Source of the DNA: Acholeplasmataceae bacterium | GTDB lineage: Bacteria > Bacillota_I > Bacilli_A > Acholeplasmatales > Acholeplasmataceae | DNA: 49,836 bases | Direction of reading: 5' to 3' | Assembly: GCA_018400755.1 (NCBI GenBank) | Contig: JAGYLU010000007.1 | Span: forward strand, 1-49,836 | Part shown: positions 1 to 7,530 of the stretch, in pieces | Position numbering within the stretch: position 1 is the first letter of the stretch | Layout of the letters: each line of letters opens with the position of its first letter | Translations under genes and position numbers: made by a program | The notes under the pieces: generated by a model | Database searches by the model: none | Told to the model about the DNA's origin: nothing | Seen by the model: only the letters and a program-made list of their open reading frames with translations

Positions 1-537
1 TCAAGATGTTGGTTCATGTTTCAATGGTATGGCATACCGTTCATAGATCGGTGCCATCCGGCGATAAAGATCCCTGATCAGAACAAACATGACTGGTCCA
101 TTGAACATGGCAGCGAGCAATCTCAATGGCAGATTGGCAAGGGCGGTCTGGACGCTGTAATGGACCATCATCGCCAAGGTGTTGAAACCACTTGCCAGCA
201 AATATGAAATCACAATCGCCCACATCAGCCTCTCCGGTTGGACATGCTTTCTCATCAGGATTCCCGGTATCGCACCCCATGCGAGCGCAGCCAGTGCGAA
301 CAATGGCAGATAAGGGTATCCGGAGTTGATCACTCCAAAAAAATCACCGATGAATGCCATCATCATGCCGAAGATCGGACCCAGAAGAATGCTTCCCAAA
401 ACGATCGGAATGGCATAAAACGGAAATCCGAAGACCGGACTCATGGCAATCATCTTGAACATGATGTCGATCACGATCGACAAGGCTGTCAACACTGAGG
501 CCAACGCCAGTTTTTGTAATAACATCTGATGTTTCAT
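1..537 (-). CDS. folT: ECF transporter S component, folate-type (FolT)
   Basis: Predicted 178-residue integral membrane protein with about five or six hydrophobic segments, the size and shape of an energy-coupling-factor substrate-binding (S) subunit. It would bind folate and dock on the shared EcfA/A'/T module, which is not in this window. The glycine/proline-rich segment GSILLGPIFGMMMAFIGDF resembles the conserved loop of the FolT family. The decisive evidence is the THF riboswitch directly upstream. The start chosen is the ATG at 537, behind a GAGGAGG ribosome-binding site; an in-frame TTG 18 bases upstream overlaps that site and is unlikely. The gene is monocistronic as far as can be seen; the stop lies at the window edge. 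Confidence 0.82.
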   Translation of the reverse strand: MKHQMLLQKLALASVLTALSIVIDIMFKMIAMSPVFGFPFYAIPIVLGSILLGPIFGMMMAFIGDFFGVINSGYPYLPLFALAALAWGAIPGILMRKHVQPERLMWAIVISYLLASGFNTLAMMVHYSVQTALANLPLRLLAAMFNGPVMFVLIRDLYRRMAPIYERYAIPLKHEPTS

Positions 538-578
538 CAAAAAAGACCTCCTCAATCAGAGACCCACCATAATCGCTT

Positions 579-667
579 ACAGCGGACAGTCCGGAAAACC
601 GCCACTTTCGTGTTCGTTCTGCCCGACATCCTTGAGACAGACACTTAACGCTTTCCGGCCACTCTGC
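579..667 (-). ncRNA. Tetrahydrofolate (THF) riboswitch
   Basis: The transcript strand carries the hallmark blocks of the THF riboswitch in the right order: CGUUAAGUGU, then GGAUGUCG, then ACGAA, then a CAC-GAAA-GUG hairpin leading into GGCGG. CCGGAAA near the 5' end pairs with UUUCCGG near the 3' end, CUGUC pairs with GGCAG in the inner stem, and GCAG/CUGU can close the basal stem. The length of about 89 nt matches characterised examples. It lies between an extended -10 box and folT, about 40 bases before the start codon. No intrinsic terminator separates it from folT, so control is probably at translation initiation (inference). Confidence 0.9.
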
Positions 668-673
668 AGTTCC

Positions 674-679
674 ATTATA
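674..679 (-). promoter_or_regulatory. Extended -10 of the folT/THF riboswitch promoter
   Basis: On the minus strand TATAAT is preceded by TG one base upstream (TGTATAAT context), and the riboswitch begins about 7 bases downstream, as expected for the transcription start. No convincing -35 box is visible. Confidence 0.6.
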
Positions 680-711
680 CATGATGAAAGAGAAAAAGAA
701 CGCGATTGACA

Positions 712-1356
712 CTAAAGCGCGAAGTCAATCGGTTCCAGTCCCTCCTTTTCAAGATAGGCATTTGTCTTTGAAAATGGTTTCGACCCGAAAAATCCTCTGG
801 AGGCTGACAAAGGTGAGGGATGCACAGATGTCAACACGAGATGACGGAAATTTTTGATCAAAGGTCTGACCTTCTGGGCATGGGCACCCCAAAGAATGAA
901 GACCACCGGAGTCTCTTTATGAGCAATCAGACGGACCGCTTCTTCAGTGAACATCTCCCATCCATGATTCTGGTGGCTGAGCGGCTGATGAATCTCGACA
1001 GTGAGCACCCGGTTCAACAAAAGCACCCCTTGCCTGGCCCAACCGGAGAGGTTTCCGGTCTCCCTTTTGATACCAAGATCATCATGGAGTTCTTTATAGA
1101 TGTTCTTGAGGCTTGGCGGCCATGGCCCTTGCTCAACCGAAAATGAGAGACCATGCGCCTGTCCAAGATTGTGGTAAGGGTCCTGTCCGATGATGACAAC
1201 CTTGACCTCATCAAACGGTGTCAGTTTGAAGGCATTCATCCGATTGTCTTTGACCGGCAAGATTGTTTTTCGCGCATCTTCTGCTTTCAAAAACCGAATA
1301 AGATCCTGAAAATAGGGTTTCTTCAGTTCAGCAGCGATCATTTTATCCCAGGTCAT
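712..1356 (-). CDS. ung: Uracil-DNA glycosylase, family 1
   Basis: 214-residue protein that removes uracil from DNA as the first step of base excision repair in the cytoplasm. The water-activating motif GQDPYH is at residues 57-62 (catalytic Asp59), and the DNA-intercalation motif HPSPLSA lies near the C-terminus. Length is close to the usual 220-230 residues. The ATG at 1356 was chosen because a GAGGTG ribosome-binding site sits six bases upstream; the in-frame GTG three codons earlier is part of that site. It lies downstream of gap on the same strand but behind gap's terminator, so it probably has its own weak promoter or depends on read-through. Confidence 0.96.
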   Translation of the reverse strand: MTWDKMIAAELKKPYFQDLIRFLKAEDARKTILPVKDNRMNAFKLTPFDEVKVVIIGQDPYHNLGQAHGLSFSVEQGPWPPSLKNIYKELHDDLGIKRETGNLSGWARQGVLLLNRVLTVEIHQPLSHQNHGWEMFTEEAVRLIAHKETPVVFILWGAHAQKVRPLIKNFRHLVLTSVHPSPLSASRGFFGSKPFSKTNAYLEKEGLEPIDFAL

Positions 1357-1404
1357 GAATGGCACCTCGCTTTGTCCTGATTATACGTCACCTGGTGTCA
1401 AAAA

Positions 1405-1431
1405 CAAAAAAAAGACGAGGCGACCTCGTCT
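1405..1431 (-). terminator. Intrinsic terminator of gap
   Basis: Perfect 8-bp stem AGACGAGG/CCTCGTCT with a three-base loop, followed on the minus strand by a run of eight T. It lies immediately after the gap stop codon. Confidence 0.9.
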
Positions 1432-1438
1432 TTCATGT

Positions 1439-2452
1439 CTATTTGATCAGACTTGCAAGCTTGCTGACGGTCCTGACAAGCTGAGCGGTATAACTCATCT
1501 CATTGTCATACCACGCCATGACTTTGACCAACTGCTTGCCGTCGGCTTCGACGATCTGGGTGGTGTGGGCGTCATAGAGGGACCCATAGGTTGATCCGAT
1601 CACGTCACTTGAGACGATCGGGTCAGACACATAAGCCAGGCTTTCATTGGCAGCGGCTCGGAAAGCCTTGTCAATTTCCTCAAGTGTTGTTCTCTTTTCG
1701 AGTTCCACTGTCAGGTCAACGATTGACCCGGTGATGGTCGGCACTCTGAGGGCTGTGCCATCAAGTTTGCCTTTGAGCTTGGGAATGACGAGACCAATCG
1801 CCTTCGCAGCACCGGTTGAACTTGGCACGATGTTGTGAGACGCGTTACGTCCCCGTCTTGCCATGATGCCCTTCTTATGGGGCTGGTCAACGAGTGACTG
1901 GTCGGAAGTGAAAGCATGAATGGTTGTCATGAAGCCTTTGACAATCCCGAAGTTGTCATCGAGAACCTTGGCAACTGGTGCCAGACAGTTCGTTGTGCAT
2001 GATGCGCCTGAGAGAATGTCCTCAGTGCCATCGAGGGTGTTGTCATTGACATTGTAAACGATGGTCTTGACATCGCTTCCGGCAGGTGCGCTGATGACGA
2101 CTTTTTTCGCACCAGCTTCCAAATGCCATCCGGCCTTTTCAGAGTTTGTGAAGAACCCTGTGCATTCCAAAACGACATCGACGGAAAGGTCTTTCCAGGG
2201 AAGCAGTTTGGGATCTTTCTGAGCAAAAATTGGGATTCTCTTGCCATCGACGACCAAGACATCATTGTCATTTGAGACACCGTCTAGCTTGAAGGTCCCT
2301 TGGGCGGTATCATATTTCAAGAGGTATGCGAGTGTTTCCGCATCCGTCAAGTCATTGATCCCGACAACATCAAACTTCGGATCATCAGCCATCAGCCTGA
2401 AAGCAAGCCTTCCGATCCTTCCAAAACCATTGATTGCGACTTTAATAGCCAT
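1439..2452 (-). CDS. gap: Glyceraldehyde-3-phosphate dehydrogenase
   Basis: 337-residue phosphorylating GAPDH that converts glyceraldehyde-3-phosphate to 1,3-bisphosphoglycerate with NAD+ in glycolysis. The N-terminal nucleotide-binding signature [13 protein letters not shown] and the active-site signature SGASCTTNC (catalytic Cys152) are intact; length is standard. The start is preceded by AAGGAGG with a rather long 12-base spacing. It is monocistronic, with its own promoter and a strong terminator. A partial cre-like half site lies upstream of its promoter (see the 2494-2521 and 2544-2559 entries). The phosphoglycerate kinase and triosephosphate isomerase genes are elsewhere in the window, so the glycolytic genes are not in one operon. 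Confidence 0.98.
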   Translation of the reverse strand: MAIKVAINGFGRIGRLAFRLMADDPKFDVVGINDLTDAETLAYLLKYDTAQGTFKLDGVSNDNDVLVVDGKRIPIFAQKDPKLLPWKDLSVDVVLECTGFFTNSEKAGWHLEAGAKKVVISAPAGSDVKTIVYNVNDNTLDGTEDILSGASCTTNCLAPVAKVLDDNFGIVKGFMTTIHAFTSDQSLVDQPHKKGIMARRGRNASHNIVPSSTGAAKAIGLVIPKLKGKLDGTALRVPTITGSIVDLTVELEKRTTLEEIDKAFRAAANESLAYVSDPIVSSDVIGSTYGSLYDAHTTQIVEADGKQLVKVMAWYDNEMSYTAQLVRTVSKLASLIK

Positions 2453-2493
2453 TGTTTGAAAATTCCTCCTTGAATAGGTTTTTCATCAATCCC

Positions 2494-2521
2494 ATTGTAT
2501 CACGTTCCATAGAAATTACAA
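2494..2521 (-). promoter_or_regulatory. Promoter of gap
   Basis: On the minus strand TTGTAA (2516-2521) and TACAAT (2494-2499) are separated by 16 bases. The transcript would start about 35 bases upstream of the gap start codon. Confidence 0.6.
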
Positions 2522-2543
2522 AGTTGAAGAAATCAGGGAACAA

Positions 2544-2559
2544 ATGTAAACGTTTTTCC
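2544..2559. promoter_or_regulatory. Degenerate cre-like site between gap and the CYTH gene
   Basis: The sequence centred on AAACGTTT matches 13 of 16 positions of the Bacillus cre consensus WTGNNARCGNWWWCAW. It lies upstream of both divergent promoters (about position -55 for gap), where CcpA often activates rather than represses. Only one half-site is good, so this is weak. Confidence 0.3.
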
Positions 2560-2582
2560 TTTCTTTCAATTGATGATTTTGA

Positions 2583-2588
2583 TATAAT
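2583..2588 (+). promoter_or_regulatory. -10 box of the CYTH gene promoter
   Basis: TATAAT, with no clear -35 box; the start codon is about 49 bases downstream, behind a GAGGAGG ribosome-binding site. Confidence 0.5.
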
Positions 2589-2636
2589 ATATCATGCAGT
2601 GTGGTTTGACGATCGATTATCGAGGAGGAACCCTAC

Positions 2637-3188
2637 ATGCACAAGAACATTGAAATCGAATTCAAAACGGTGATTCCAGAAGATAAGTATCTAGAATTGC
2701 TTTCATTGTTTCAATTGGAAAACAATATCTTCAAACAGGTCAATCACTATTTCGATACGGATGATTTTGCGCTAAATGCACAACAAATTGTGCTGAGGAT
2801 CCGGCAGAAAAGCAGTACCCATTTCAAAGTCACACTGAAAAGTCAAAGCGAACAGGGTGCTTTCGAGAGTCATGTGCTGATCACGCCCGAACAAGCTCGA
2901 GACATGATTGATCACGGCTTCCACACCAAGGACTTCTTCTGTGACCATGATGACTTTGTGACTTTCAAAGTCAGTCTCGATGACTATCGTGTCAGCACGC
3001 CATATAAGTCAGGGACGTTGTTTCTTGACCGTTGCGAATATTGTGGAACCACTGATTTCGAAGTTGAATACGAAGTTGATAATTACGATGAAGGGCTCAT
3101 TATCTTCAAACAGTTCCTAGCAGAGCATCATATCGACTTTTTGCCTACAAAACGTAAAAGCGAACGCGCGTTCACTTGTAAAAGGTGA
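2637..3188 (+). CDS. CYTH-domain protein (YjbK-like tripolyphosphatase family)
   Basis: 183-residue soluble protein. The N-terminal EIEFK fits the ExExK signature of the CYTH superfamily, whose members hydrolyse triphosphates such as tripolyphosphate or nucleoside triphosphates in a beta-barrel tunnel with divalent metal. Further charged strand residues typical of the fold follow, including RIRQK, KVTLKSQ, DRCEY and FEVEYE. Length fits the bacterial YjbK group. The ATG is eight bases behind GAGGAGG. It is divergent from gap and apparently monocistronic, with a terminator overlapping its last codons. The physiological substrate cannot be read from sequence. Confidence 0.85.
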   Translation: MHKNIEIEFKTVIPEDKYLELLSLFQLENNIFKQVNHYFDTDDFALNAQQIVLRIRQKSSTHFKVTLKSQSEQGAFESHVLITPEQARDMIDHGFHTKDFFCDHDDFVTFKVSLDDYRVSTPYKSGTLFLDRCEYCGTTDFEVEYEVDNYDEGLIIFKQFLAEHHIDFLPTKRKSERAFTCKR

Positions 3189-3206
3189 CGCGTTTTCTCT
3201 TTTTTC
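3163..3206 (+). terminator. Terminator overlapping the CYTH gene end
   Basis: The arms AACGCG and CGCGTT, with an inner imperfect stem, form a hairpin across the stop codon, followed by a T-rich tail (TTTTCTCTTTTTT). Confidence 0.65.
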
Positions 3207-3226
3207 GCTCTTGACCCCTTGAGACA

Positions 3227-3255
3227 TTGACAAAATCGTTGATTAATCGTATACT
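3227..3255 (+). promoter_or_regulatory. Strong sigma-A-type promoter
   Basis: TTGACA (3227-3232), a 17-base spacer and TATACT (3250-3255). It drives the small membrane protein that starts at 3279. Confidence 0.85.
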
Positions 3256-3278
3256 ATGAAGTAATTTAGGAGGTTTCT

Positions 3279-3668
3279 ATGAAAGAACGCAATTTAGTGG
3301 TTTTTATCACTGCAGTCACTGTCACAATCCTCTTTTTCATCGGGATTCTGATCCGTACTCAGGCATGGTTTGTCAATTATGCCAACTTGTCTTTTCCCCA
3401 TTTTGTCCGCCTAATCCTCCCACTTGGCCTGATATGGCTCGGTTGGTTCTTCAAATCCAAAGGCTTTGTTCTCGCTGCAACCATTTTGCTTGCGGTCACT
3501 TGGCTTTGGCATTTTGATTGCGCAGGATACGTTTCGGGGGATATCTTTGTTCCAAGCAACTACACGGCCATCGTCAAAACAACATTTGTATTCGCGGCCA
3601 TCACACTTGCCGGCGCTATTCTGACCGGGTTTTTCGCCTACTACACAATGGAAAACAAACCCGAATGA
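3279..3668 (+). CDS. Small four-helix membrane protein, unknown
   Basis: 129 residues with four predicted membrane segments at about 7-25, 40-58, 63-80 and 100-122, and short polar loops. The N-terminus is basic (MKERN) and the C-terminus acidic. A near-consensus promoter and an AGGAGGT ribosome-binding site six bases before the ATG show it is a real, probably well-expressed gene. It has its own terminator, so it forms a single-gene unit. I do not recognise the family; a loop cysteine near residue 81 (HFDCAGYVSGD) is the only notable residue. Confidence 0.75.
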   Translation: MKERNLVVFITAVTVTILFFIGILIRTQAWFVNYANLSFPHFVRLILPLGLIWLGWFFKSKGFVLAATILLAVTWLWHFDCAGYVSGDIFVPSNYTAIVKTTFVFAAITLAGAILTGFFAYYTMENKPE

Positions 3669-3684
3669 GACTGTCTGTTCCAAG

Positions 3685-3714
3685 AAAGGACTCTTAAGGG
3701 AGTCCTTTTCTTTT
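3685..3714 (+). terminator. Intrinsic terminator
   Basis: Stem AAAGGACTC / GGAGTCCTTT (last pair G-C/G-T tolerant) with a five-base loop, followed by a T-rich run. Confidence 0.85.
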
Positions 3715-3791
3715 CATGTCAGAGAAGAGAATTCCTGGTGTGCATCAACATTGGAATCAACCATCACAATCAAAAATCACGAGGTGCCCCG

Positions 3792-4796
3792 ATGAGCCAT
3801 GACCTGCTTTCGACTTATATCGATGATGTTGTTAACCGTCTGCCTGACCATGAACAGGATGCAATCAGGGATGCCCTGCAAAAGACTTTTGAAACCATGC
3901 TCGCTGTTGATGCCCCAGTCGATGAGATCAAAGCCGCCATCGAACATATGGGTCCACCTTTCAAGGTGGCTTCCGACAACCTGTCATCCACTCATGTGTT
4001 GCTATCGCCTATCATGATCGAACCTTACCGTCTGGCCTTGAAAACGGTCACCGTCATTTTTGTCGTGGCTGCCCTTGCCATCGCCATTTTCGAAGGCTTC
4101 ATGGGGGCGTCACTGACCTCCTTGACAAATGCACTTTTTGGGGTTCTCGCCAAAGCCGTGACCCACGTCGTGGTTTCCTTCATACTCGCTTTCGGACTCG
4201 TCACTCTCACATATCTGATGATTGAAACGCTTGAACGTTGGTATGCCAAAGCCAGATGGAACGCCTCTGTCTATGAGACTGAGGAACACTTGTCTTCAAG
4301 ATATGGTCGCGATTTGCTTTTTGCCAAGATCACTGCCACGATCGCCCTCGGAGGCGGCATCATCATTCTCATCCTCGCCAAAGCCCGTACCCTCGGTTGG
4401 TATGACAACGGCAAGATGGTTGCCCGTCTCTTGAATCCCGATATCATCAGCCCTTATGTGCCTTTGTTGATGATCGCTTTCTTTCTCTACATCCTAAGTG
4501 ACGCTTTCAGAATCGCCCAGGACGTCCGTTCAAAACGTCTGGTTGTCTTTGACATTCTTGCCACATCCGTCTCCTTGACTTTCCTGCTCATGTTCCTCCA
4601 CCAAGAGAACATCATCAACCCTCAGTTTCTTGCCTATGTGGCCAACAGCCGGTCTGTCCATATCTCCGTTGTGATCAATCGTTACACCAGAGTCATCTGG
4701 TTTGTCACTCTCATGGCGATCACCCTTTCCATATGGCACTTGTGGCACCCCCTCAAGATGGTCTATGCCCATTTCAACAAAAAAAGACAGACGTGA
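3792..4796 (+). CDS. Membrane protein with HAAS/DUF1700-like N-terminal domain
   Basis: 334 residues. The first 65 or so (MSHDLLSTYIDDVVNRLPDH onward, ending in a LG.P-like AIEHMGPPFKVASDNL) look like the helical HAAS-type cytoplasmic domain found in Bacillota membrane regulators. Six hydrophobic segments follow. The start is the ATG at 3792 with GAGGTG six bases upstream; an earlier in-frame ATG lacks a ribosome-binding site. HAAS-type proteins are often paired with PadR regulators, but none is adjacent. Its stop codon lies inside the terminator of the convergent Spx-like gene. The function is not known; a sensing or signalling role is inference. Confidence 0.7.
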   Translation: MSHDLLSTYIDDVVNRLPDHEQDAIRDALQKTFETMLAVDAPVDEIKAAIEHMGPPFKVASDNLSSTHVLLSPIMIEPYRLALKTVTVIFVVAALAIAIFEGFMGASLTSLTNALFGVLAKAVTHVVVSFILAFGLVTLTYLMIETLERWYAKARWNASVYETEEHLSSRYGRDLLFAKITATIALGGGIIILILAKARTLGWYDNGKMVARLLNPDIISPYVPLLMIAFFLYILSDAFRIAQDVRSKRLVVFDILATSVSLTFLLMFLHQENIINPQFLAYVANSRSVHISVVINRYTRVIWFVTLMAITLSIWHLWHPLKMVYAHFNKKRQT

Positions 4797-4805
4797 TGTC
4801 TGTCT
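4779..4805 (-). terminator. Terminator of the Spx-like gene
   Basis: Perfect 8-bp stem AGACAGAC/GTCTGTCT with a five-base loop, and seven T on the minus strand. It overlaps the stop codon of the convergent membrane-protein gene. Confidence 0.85.
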
Positions 4806-4820
4806 CTTTGTCAAGGGTGT

Positions 4821-5288
4821 TTATCCGTTGGTGTGACTGCGGTTCTCACGGATTTCAGCGAAATACCGTTTGAGGGCCGTCTGATAGTCACAATTCTCGC
4901 CGGTTGGGCAATCGGTGCACATGATGAGTTCGCGTAGGCGACGGGGAATAAAAACCCTGATTTCTTCATCATTGTAACCGACCTGCATCTTTTCGCCATC
5001 GATCATGATCGGGCGTTTGAGAACACTCGGGTTGTCGATAATAAACGTCTTGAGTTCACTGACTCTCATGTCTTCAACGTCAAGCGACTGTTCCTTGAAG
5101 ATTTTTGAACGGGTTGAGATGATATCCTCAAAACCGTTTTCCGCGTTCTCGAGCATCCGGTCGATGTCCTCGACGGTGATGCGCTGATTGAACAGGTTCT
5201 TCTCTTCATAAGGGATTTTGTGATCTTCCAGCCACTTTTTCGCTTTTCGACAAGATGAGCAACTTGGGGTCGTGAATATCGTGATCAT
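4821..5288 (-). CDS. spx: Spx/ArsC-family regulator with C-terminal cysteine cluster
   Basis: 155 residues. It has a thioredoxin-like ArsC fold with the Spx redox switch CxxC at Cys10-Cys13 (PSCSSCRKAKKWL), KRPIMID at 91-97 with Arg92, and the Spx-type FIPRRLRE. Spx binds the RNA polymerase alpha C-terminal domain and redirects transcription under thiol stress. Spx is normally about 131 residues; this one has roughly 25 extra residues containing Cys124-x2-Cys127-x5-Cys133, which is unusual. AAGGAGG precedes the ATG. It is monocistronic with a good promoter and terminator. An arsenate-reductase-like role is less likely because of the CxxC. Confidence 0.82.
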   Translation of the reverse strand: MITIFTTPSCSSCRKAKKWLEDHKIPYEEKNLFNQRITVEDIDRMLENAENGFEDIISTRSKIFKEQSLDVEDMRVSELKTFIIDNPSVLKRPIMIDGEKMQVGYNDEEIRVFIPRRLRELIMCTDCPTGENCDYQTALKRYFAEIRENRSHTNG

Positions 5289-5367
5289 TGTTATCCTCCT
5301 TCTTGGCGCATAGGTATTATCCTATAGCATCTAGTGTTGACGTCAGATCTTATCCATCTGCCGGTTC

Positions 5368-5396
5368 ATTATATAATTGTATGCGACTTAATTCAA
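5368..5396 (-). promoter_or_regulatory. Promoter of the Spx-like gene
   Basis: On the minus strand TTGAAT (5391-5396), a 17-base spacer and TATAAT (5368-5373). Confidence 0.75.
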
Positions 5397-5402
5397 TAGT
5401 TT

Positions 5403-5418
5403 ATGTGAGATTTATCAC
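5403..5418. promoter_or_regulatory. CRP/FNR-type palindrome upstream of pepF
   Basis: TGTGA, six bases, TCACG closely matches the classical CRP-class operator TGTGAN6TCACA. It lies about 60 bases upstream of the pepF -10 box and just upstream of the divergent Spx-like gene's -35 box. No CRP-family regulator is encoded in the window, so this may be chance. Confidence 0.25.
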
Positions 5419-5468
5419 GTTTTCACATATTTGACGGCAGATGGTTTCATTCCATCGTCAACCTTTGT

Positions 5469-5474
5469 TATACT
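5469..5474 (+). promoter_or_regulatory. Extended -10 of pepF
   Basis: TGTTATACT (TG, one base, TATACT) about 32 bases before the start codon; the -35 region is weak. Confidence 0.5.
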
Positions 5475-5505
5475 TGAAATCGAAGACACGAAAGGACGTG
5501 ACATC

Positions 5506-7272
5506 ATGTCAACTTGGAACTTATCCCAGTTTTACACCAATGAGACTGACTGGCAGCGTGATTTGGACGCACTTCCAGCCCTGATTGACAAACTCGCGGC
5601 GTTTGAAGGAACACTCTCGGACCCCGAACAGTTCAATCTCTTCCATGAGACCGAGGAATCGGTAACCAAGGCATTCTATCGCCTTTTTGGCTATATTCAT
5701 CTGAAAAGCGATCTGAACCTGAAGGACCAGGAGACCTCTGCAAAAAACCAGAAAGTGCTTCTGCTCTTGTCCGAATTGAACCAAAAGACATCCTTTGTCG
5801 CACCGGAACTGATCAAGATCGGGAAAGACAACGTGATGGCCATGGTCAACCAGAATGATTTTTTGAAGACGTATGCTTTCCCGATGGAAAAACTCTTTTT
5901 CCAACAAAAACACGTCCTCGATGCCCGTTCAGAACAACTGTTGTCTCATTTCGGACCGATGCGTTCGATTCCGACATCGCTCTATCAGGCACTCGCCATC
6001 GTTGATGCTGAGGATGAGGATGTCACATTATCGAGTGGTGAGACCGTCACCGTCACCCAAAGCAACTTCAGAAGCCTCTTGCCGACCCTATCGGACCCTG
6101 AAGACCGCAAGAAAGTCTTTGAAGCCGCCTTCAAGCGCTACAAAGACAACAAAGCGGCATTTGCCAGTACCTACAACCTGGTCCTCCAACAGCTTAGGGC
6201 CAACGTCAAATCAAGAGGCTATGCCTCCGCTTTGGATGCTGCCTTGTTCAGAAACAACATTCCGACATCGGTCTTCCATCATCTGAAAGATGTCGCATAT
6301 GAGAACACAGCACCGGTCAAGCGTTACATCGCCCTCCGCAAGAAACACTTGAACCTAGAGACCTATCATACCTATGACCGTTTTTTGAAACTGGCGAAAG
6401 ATGACACCGAATACAGCTACGAGGATGCCAAGAATCTCTTCTTTGAATCAATTGCCGGGATGGATGAGACGTTTGTCATGAAACAGAAAGATGCTGTTTC
6501 TGATGGCTTTGTCGATGCCTACCCTGCCACTGGCAAACGGACCGGAGCCTATTCATCTGGTCTCTACGGATTCCATCCCCATATCCTTCTCAACCATGAC
6601 AAGACCCTCGATGCCGTCTTCACCCTCGCTCACGAGGCCGGACACAGCGCTCATACCCTCTTCTCAAGCTCAAAACAGCCTATGGCCACCGCTGATTACA
6701 CCATCTTCGTCGCTGAGATCGCATCAACCTTCAACGAACATGTCCTCTTGGACCATCTATTGAAGCAAGCCAAGACCAAAGCCCAGAAGATCGCGCTCCT
6801 TGAAAAGGCGATTGATGGCATCATGGCGACCTTCTATCGCCAGACCTTGTTCGCGACCTACGAGTTCCGTGCCAACGAACTCGTTGAAAAAGGCATTCCG
6901 ATCAACGACAACACCCTTTCTGAGATCATGATCGATCTCTATCAGCATTTCTATGACATCGATATCAAATCCGAAATCTACAAACCTTATGTCTGGGCTT
7001 ACATCCCCCATCTCTTCCACACCCCATTTTATGTCTATCAGTACGCAACCAGTTACGCCGCTTCCTTGAAAATCCATGCCAATGTCACCAAAGGCACAGA
7101 AGGCGCGATGGAGAACTATCTCGGATTGCTCAAATCCGGTGGAAATGACTATCCCGTGGCCCAAGCTGCCAAAGCGGGTGCCGACCTGACTGACAAGAAC
7201 ACCTTCATGGCCGTCATCAACCGCTTTGAATCGTTGATCGACGAACTTGAGAAAACCTTGGAATCAGCATAG
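5506..7272 (+). CDS. pepF: Oligoendopeptidase F (M3 family)
   Basis: 588-residue cytoplasmic zinc metallopeptidase that cuts oligopeptides of roughly 7-17 residues, completing the breakdown of peptides imported by Opp (the opp operon is also in this window). The M3 zinc motif HEAGH is at residues 376-380, within FTLAHEAGHSAHTLF, and the downstream FVAEIASTFNE supplies the third metal ligand. Length matches the family (about 600). The ATG at 5506 follows AAAGGACG; an upstream in-frame ATG would extend through the promoter and was rejected. It is a single-gene unit, followed by the trpS T-box. Confidence 0.95.
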   Translation: MSTWNLSQFYTNETDWQRDLDALPALIDKLAAFEGTLSDPEQFNLFHETEESVTKAFYRLFGYIHLKSDLNLKDQETSAKNQKVLLLLSELNQKTSFVAPELIKIGKDNVMAMVNQNDFLKTYAFPMEKLFFQQKHVLDARSEQLLSHFGPMRSIPTSLYQALAIVDAEDEDVTLSSGETVTVTQSNFRSLLPTLSDPEDRKKVFEAAFKRYKDNKAAFASTYNLVLQQLRANVKSRGYASALDAALFRNNIPTSVFHHLKDVAYENTAPVKRYIALRKKHLNLETYHTYDRFLKLAKDDTEYSYEDAKNLFFESIAGMDETFVMKQKDAVSDGFVDAYPATGKRTGAYSSGLYGFHPHILLNHDKTLDAVFTLAHEAGHSAHTLFSSSKQPMATADYTIFVAEIASTFNEHVLLDHLLKQAKTKAQKIALLEKAIDGIMATFYRQTLFATYEFRANELVEKGIPINDNTLSEIMIDLYQHFYDIDIKSEIYKPYVWAYIPHLFHTPFYVYQYATSYAASLKIHANVTKGTEGAMENYLGLLKSGGNDYPVAQAAKAGADLTDKNTFMAVINRFESLIDELEKTLESA

Positions 7273-7310
7273 ACATCCCAACCCTTTTTTGATAAGATAG
7301 AATTGCGATG

Positions 7311-7515
7311 ACAAGGAAAGACATCCGTGAGACGTCTCATAGAGAGCCGGAATTGGTGGAAACCGGTGGCCGTCTGTGATGTCATGGGTCCTTTGAGCAC
7401 ACGTCAGCCGGCGTTAACGGCACAATCAAGCGCTGAAGCGGAAAAACCTCCACTTCGGAACTAAGGTGGCACCGCGCCAAAAAGGCGTCCTTAGACAACA
7501 AGGACGTCTTTTTTC
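7311..7515 (+). promoter_or_regulatory. T-box leader, tryptophan-specific
   Basis: The T-box sequence AACTAAGGTGGCACCGCG is at 7459-7476, followed by an intrinsic terminator (CGTCCTT/AAGGACG at 7486-7506, then a T run). In Stem I, GACATC pairs with GATGTC and the unpaired bases just after it contain TGG (7385-7387), the Trp specifier codon. Uncharged tRNA-Trp binding would favour the antiterminator and switch on trpS. Confidence 0.93.
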
Positions 7516-7530
7516 ATAGGAGGAACCATC

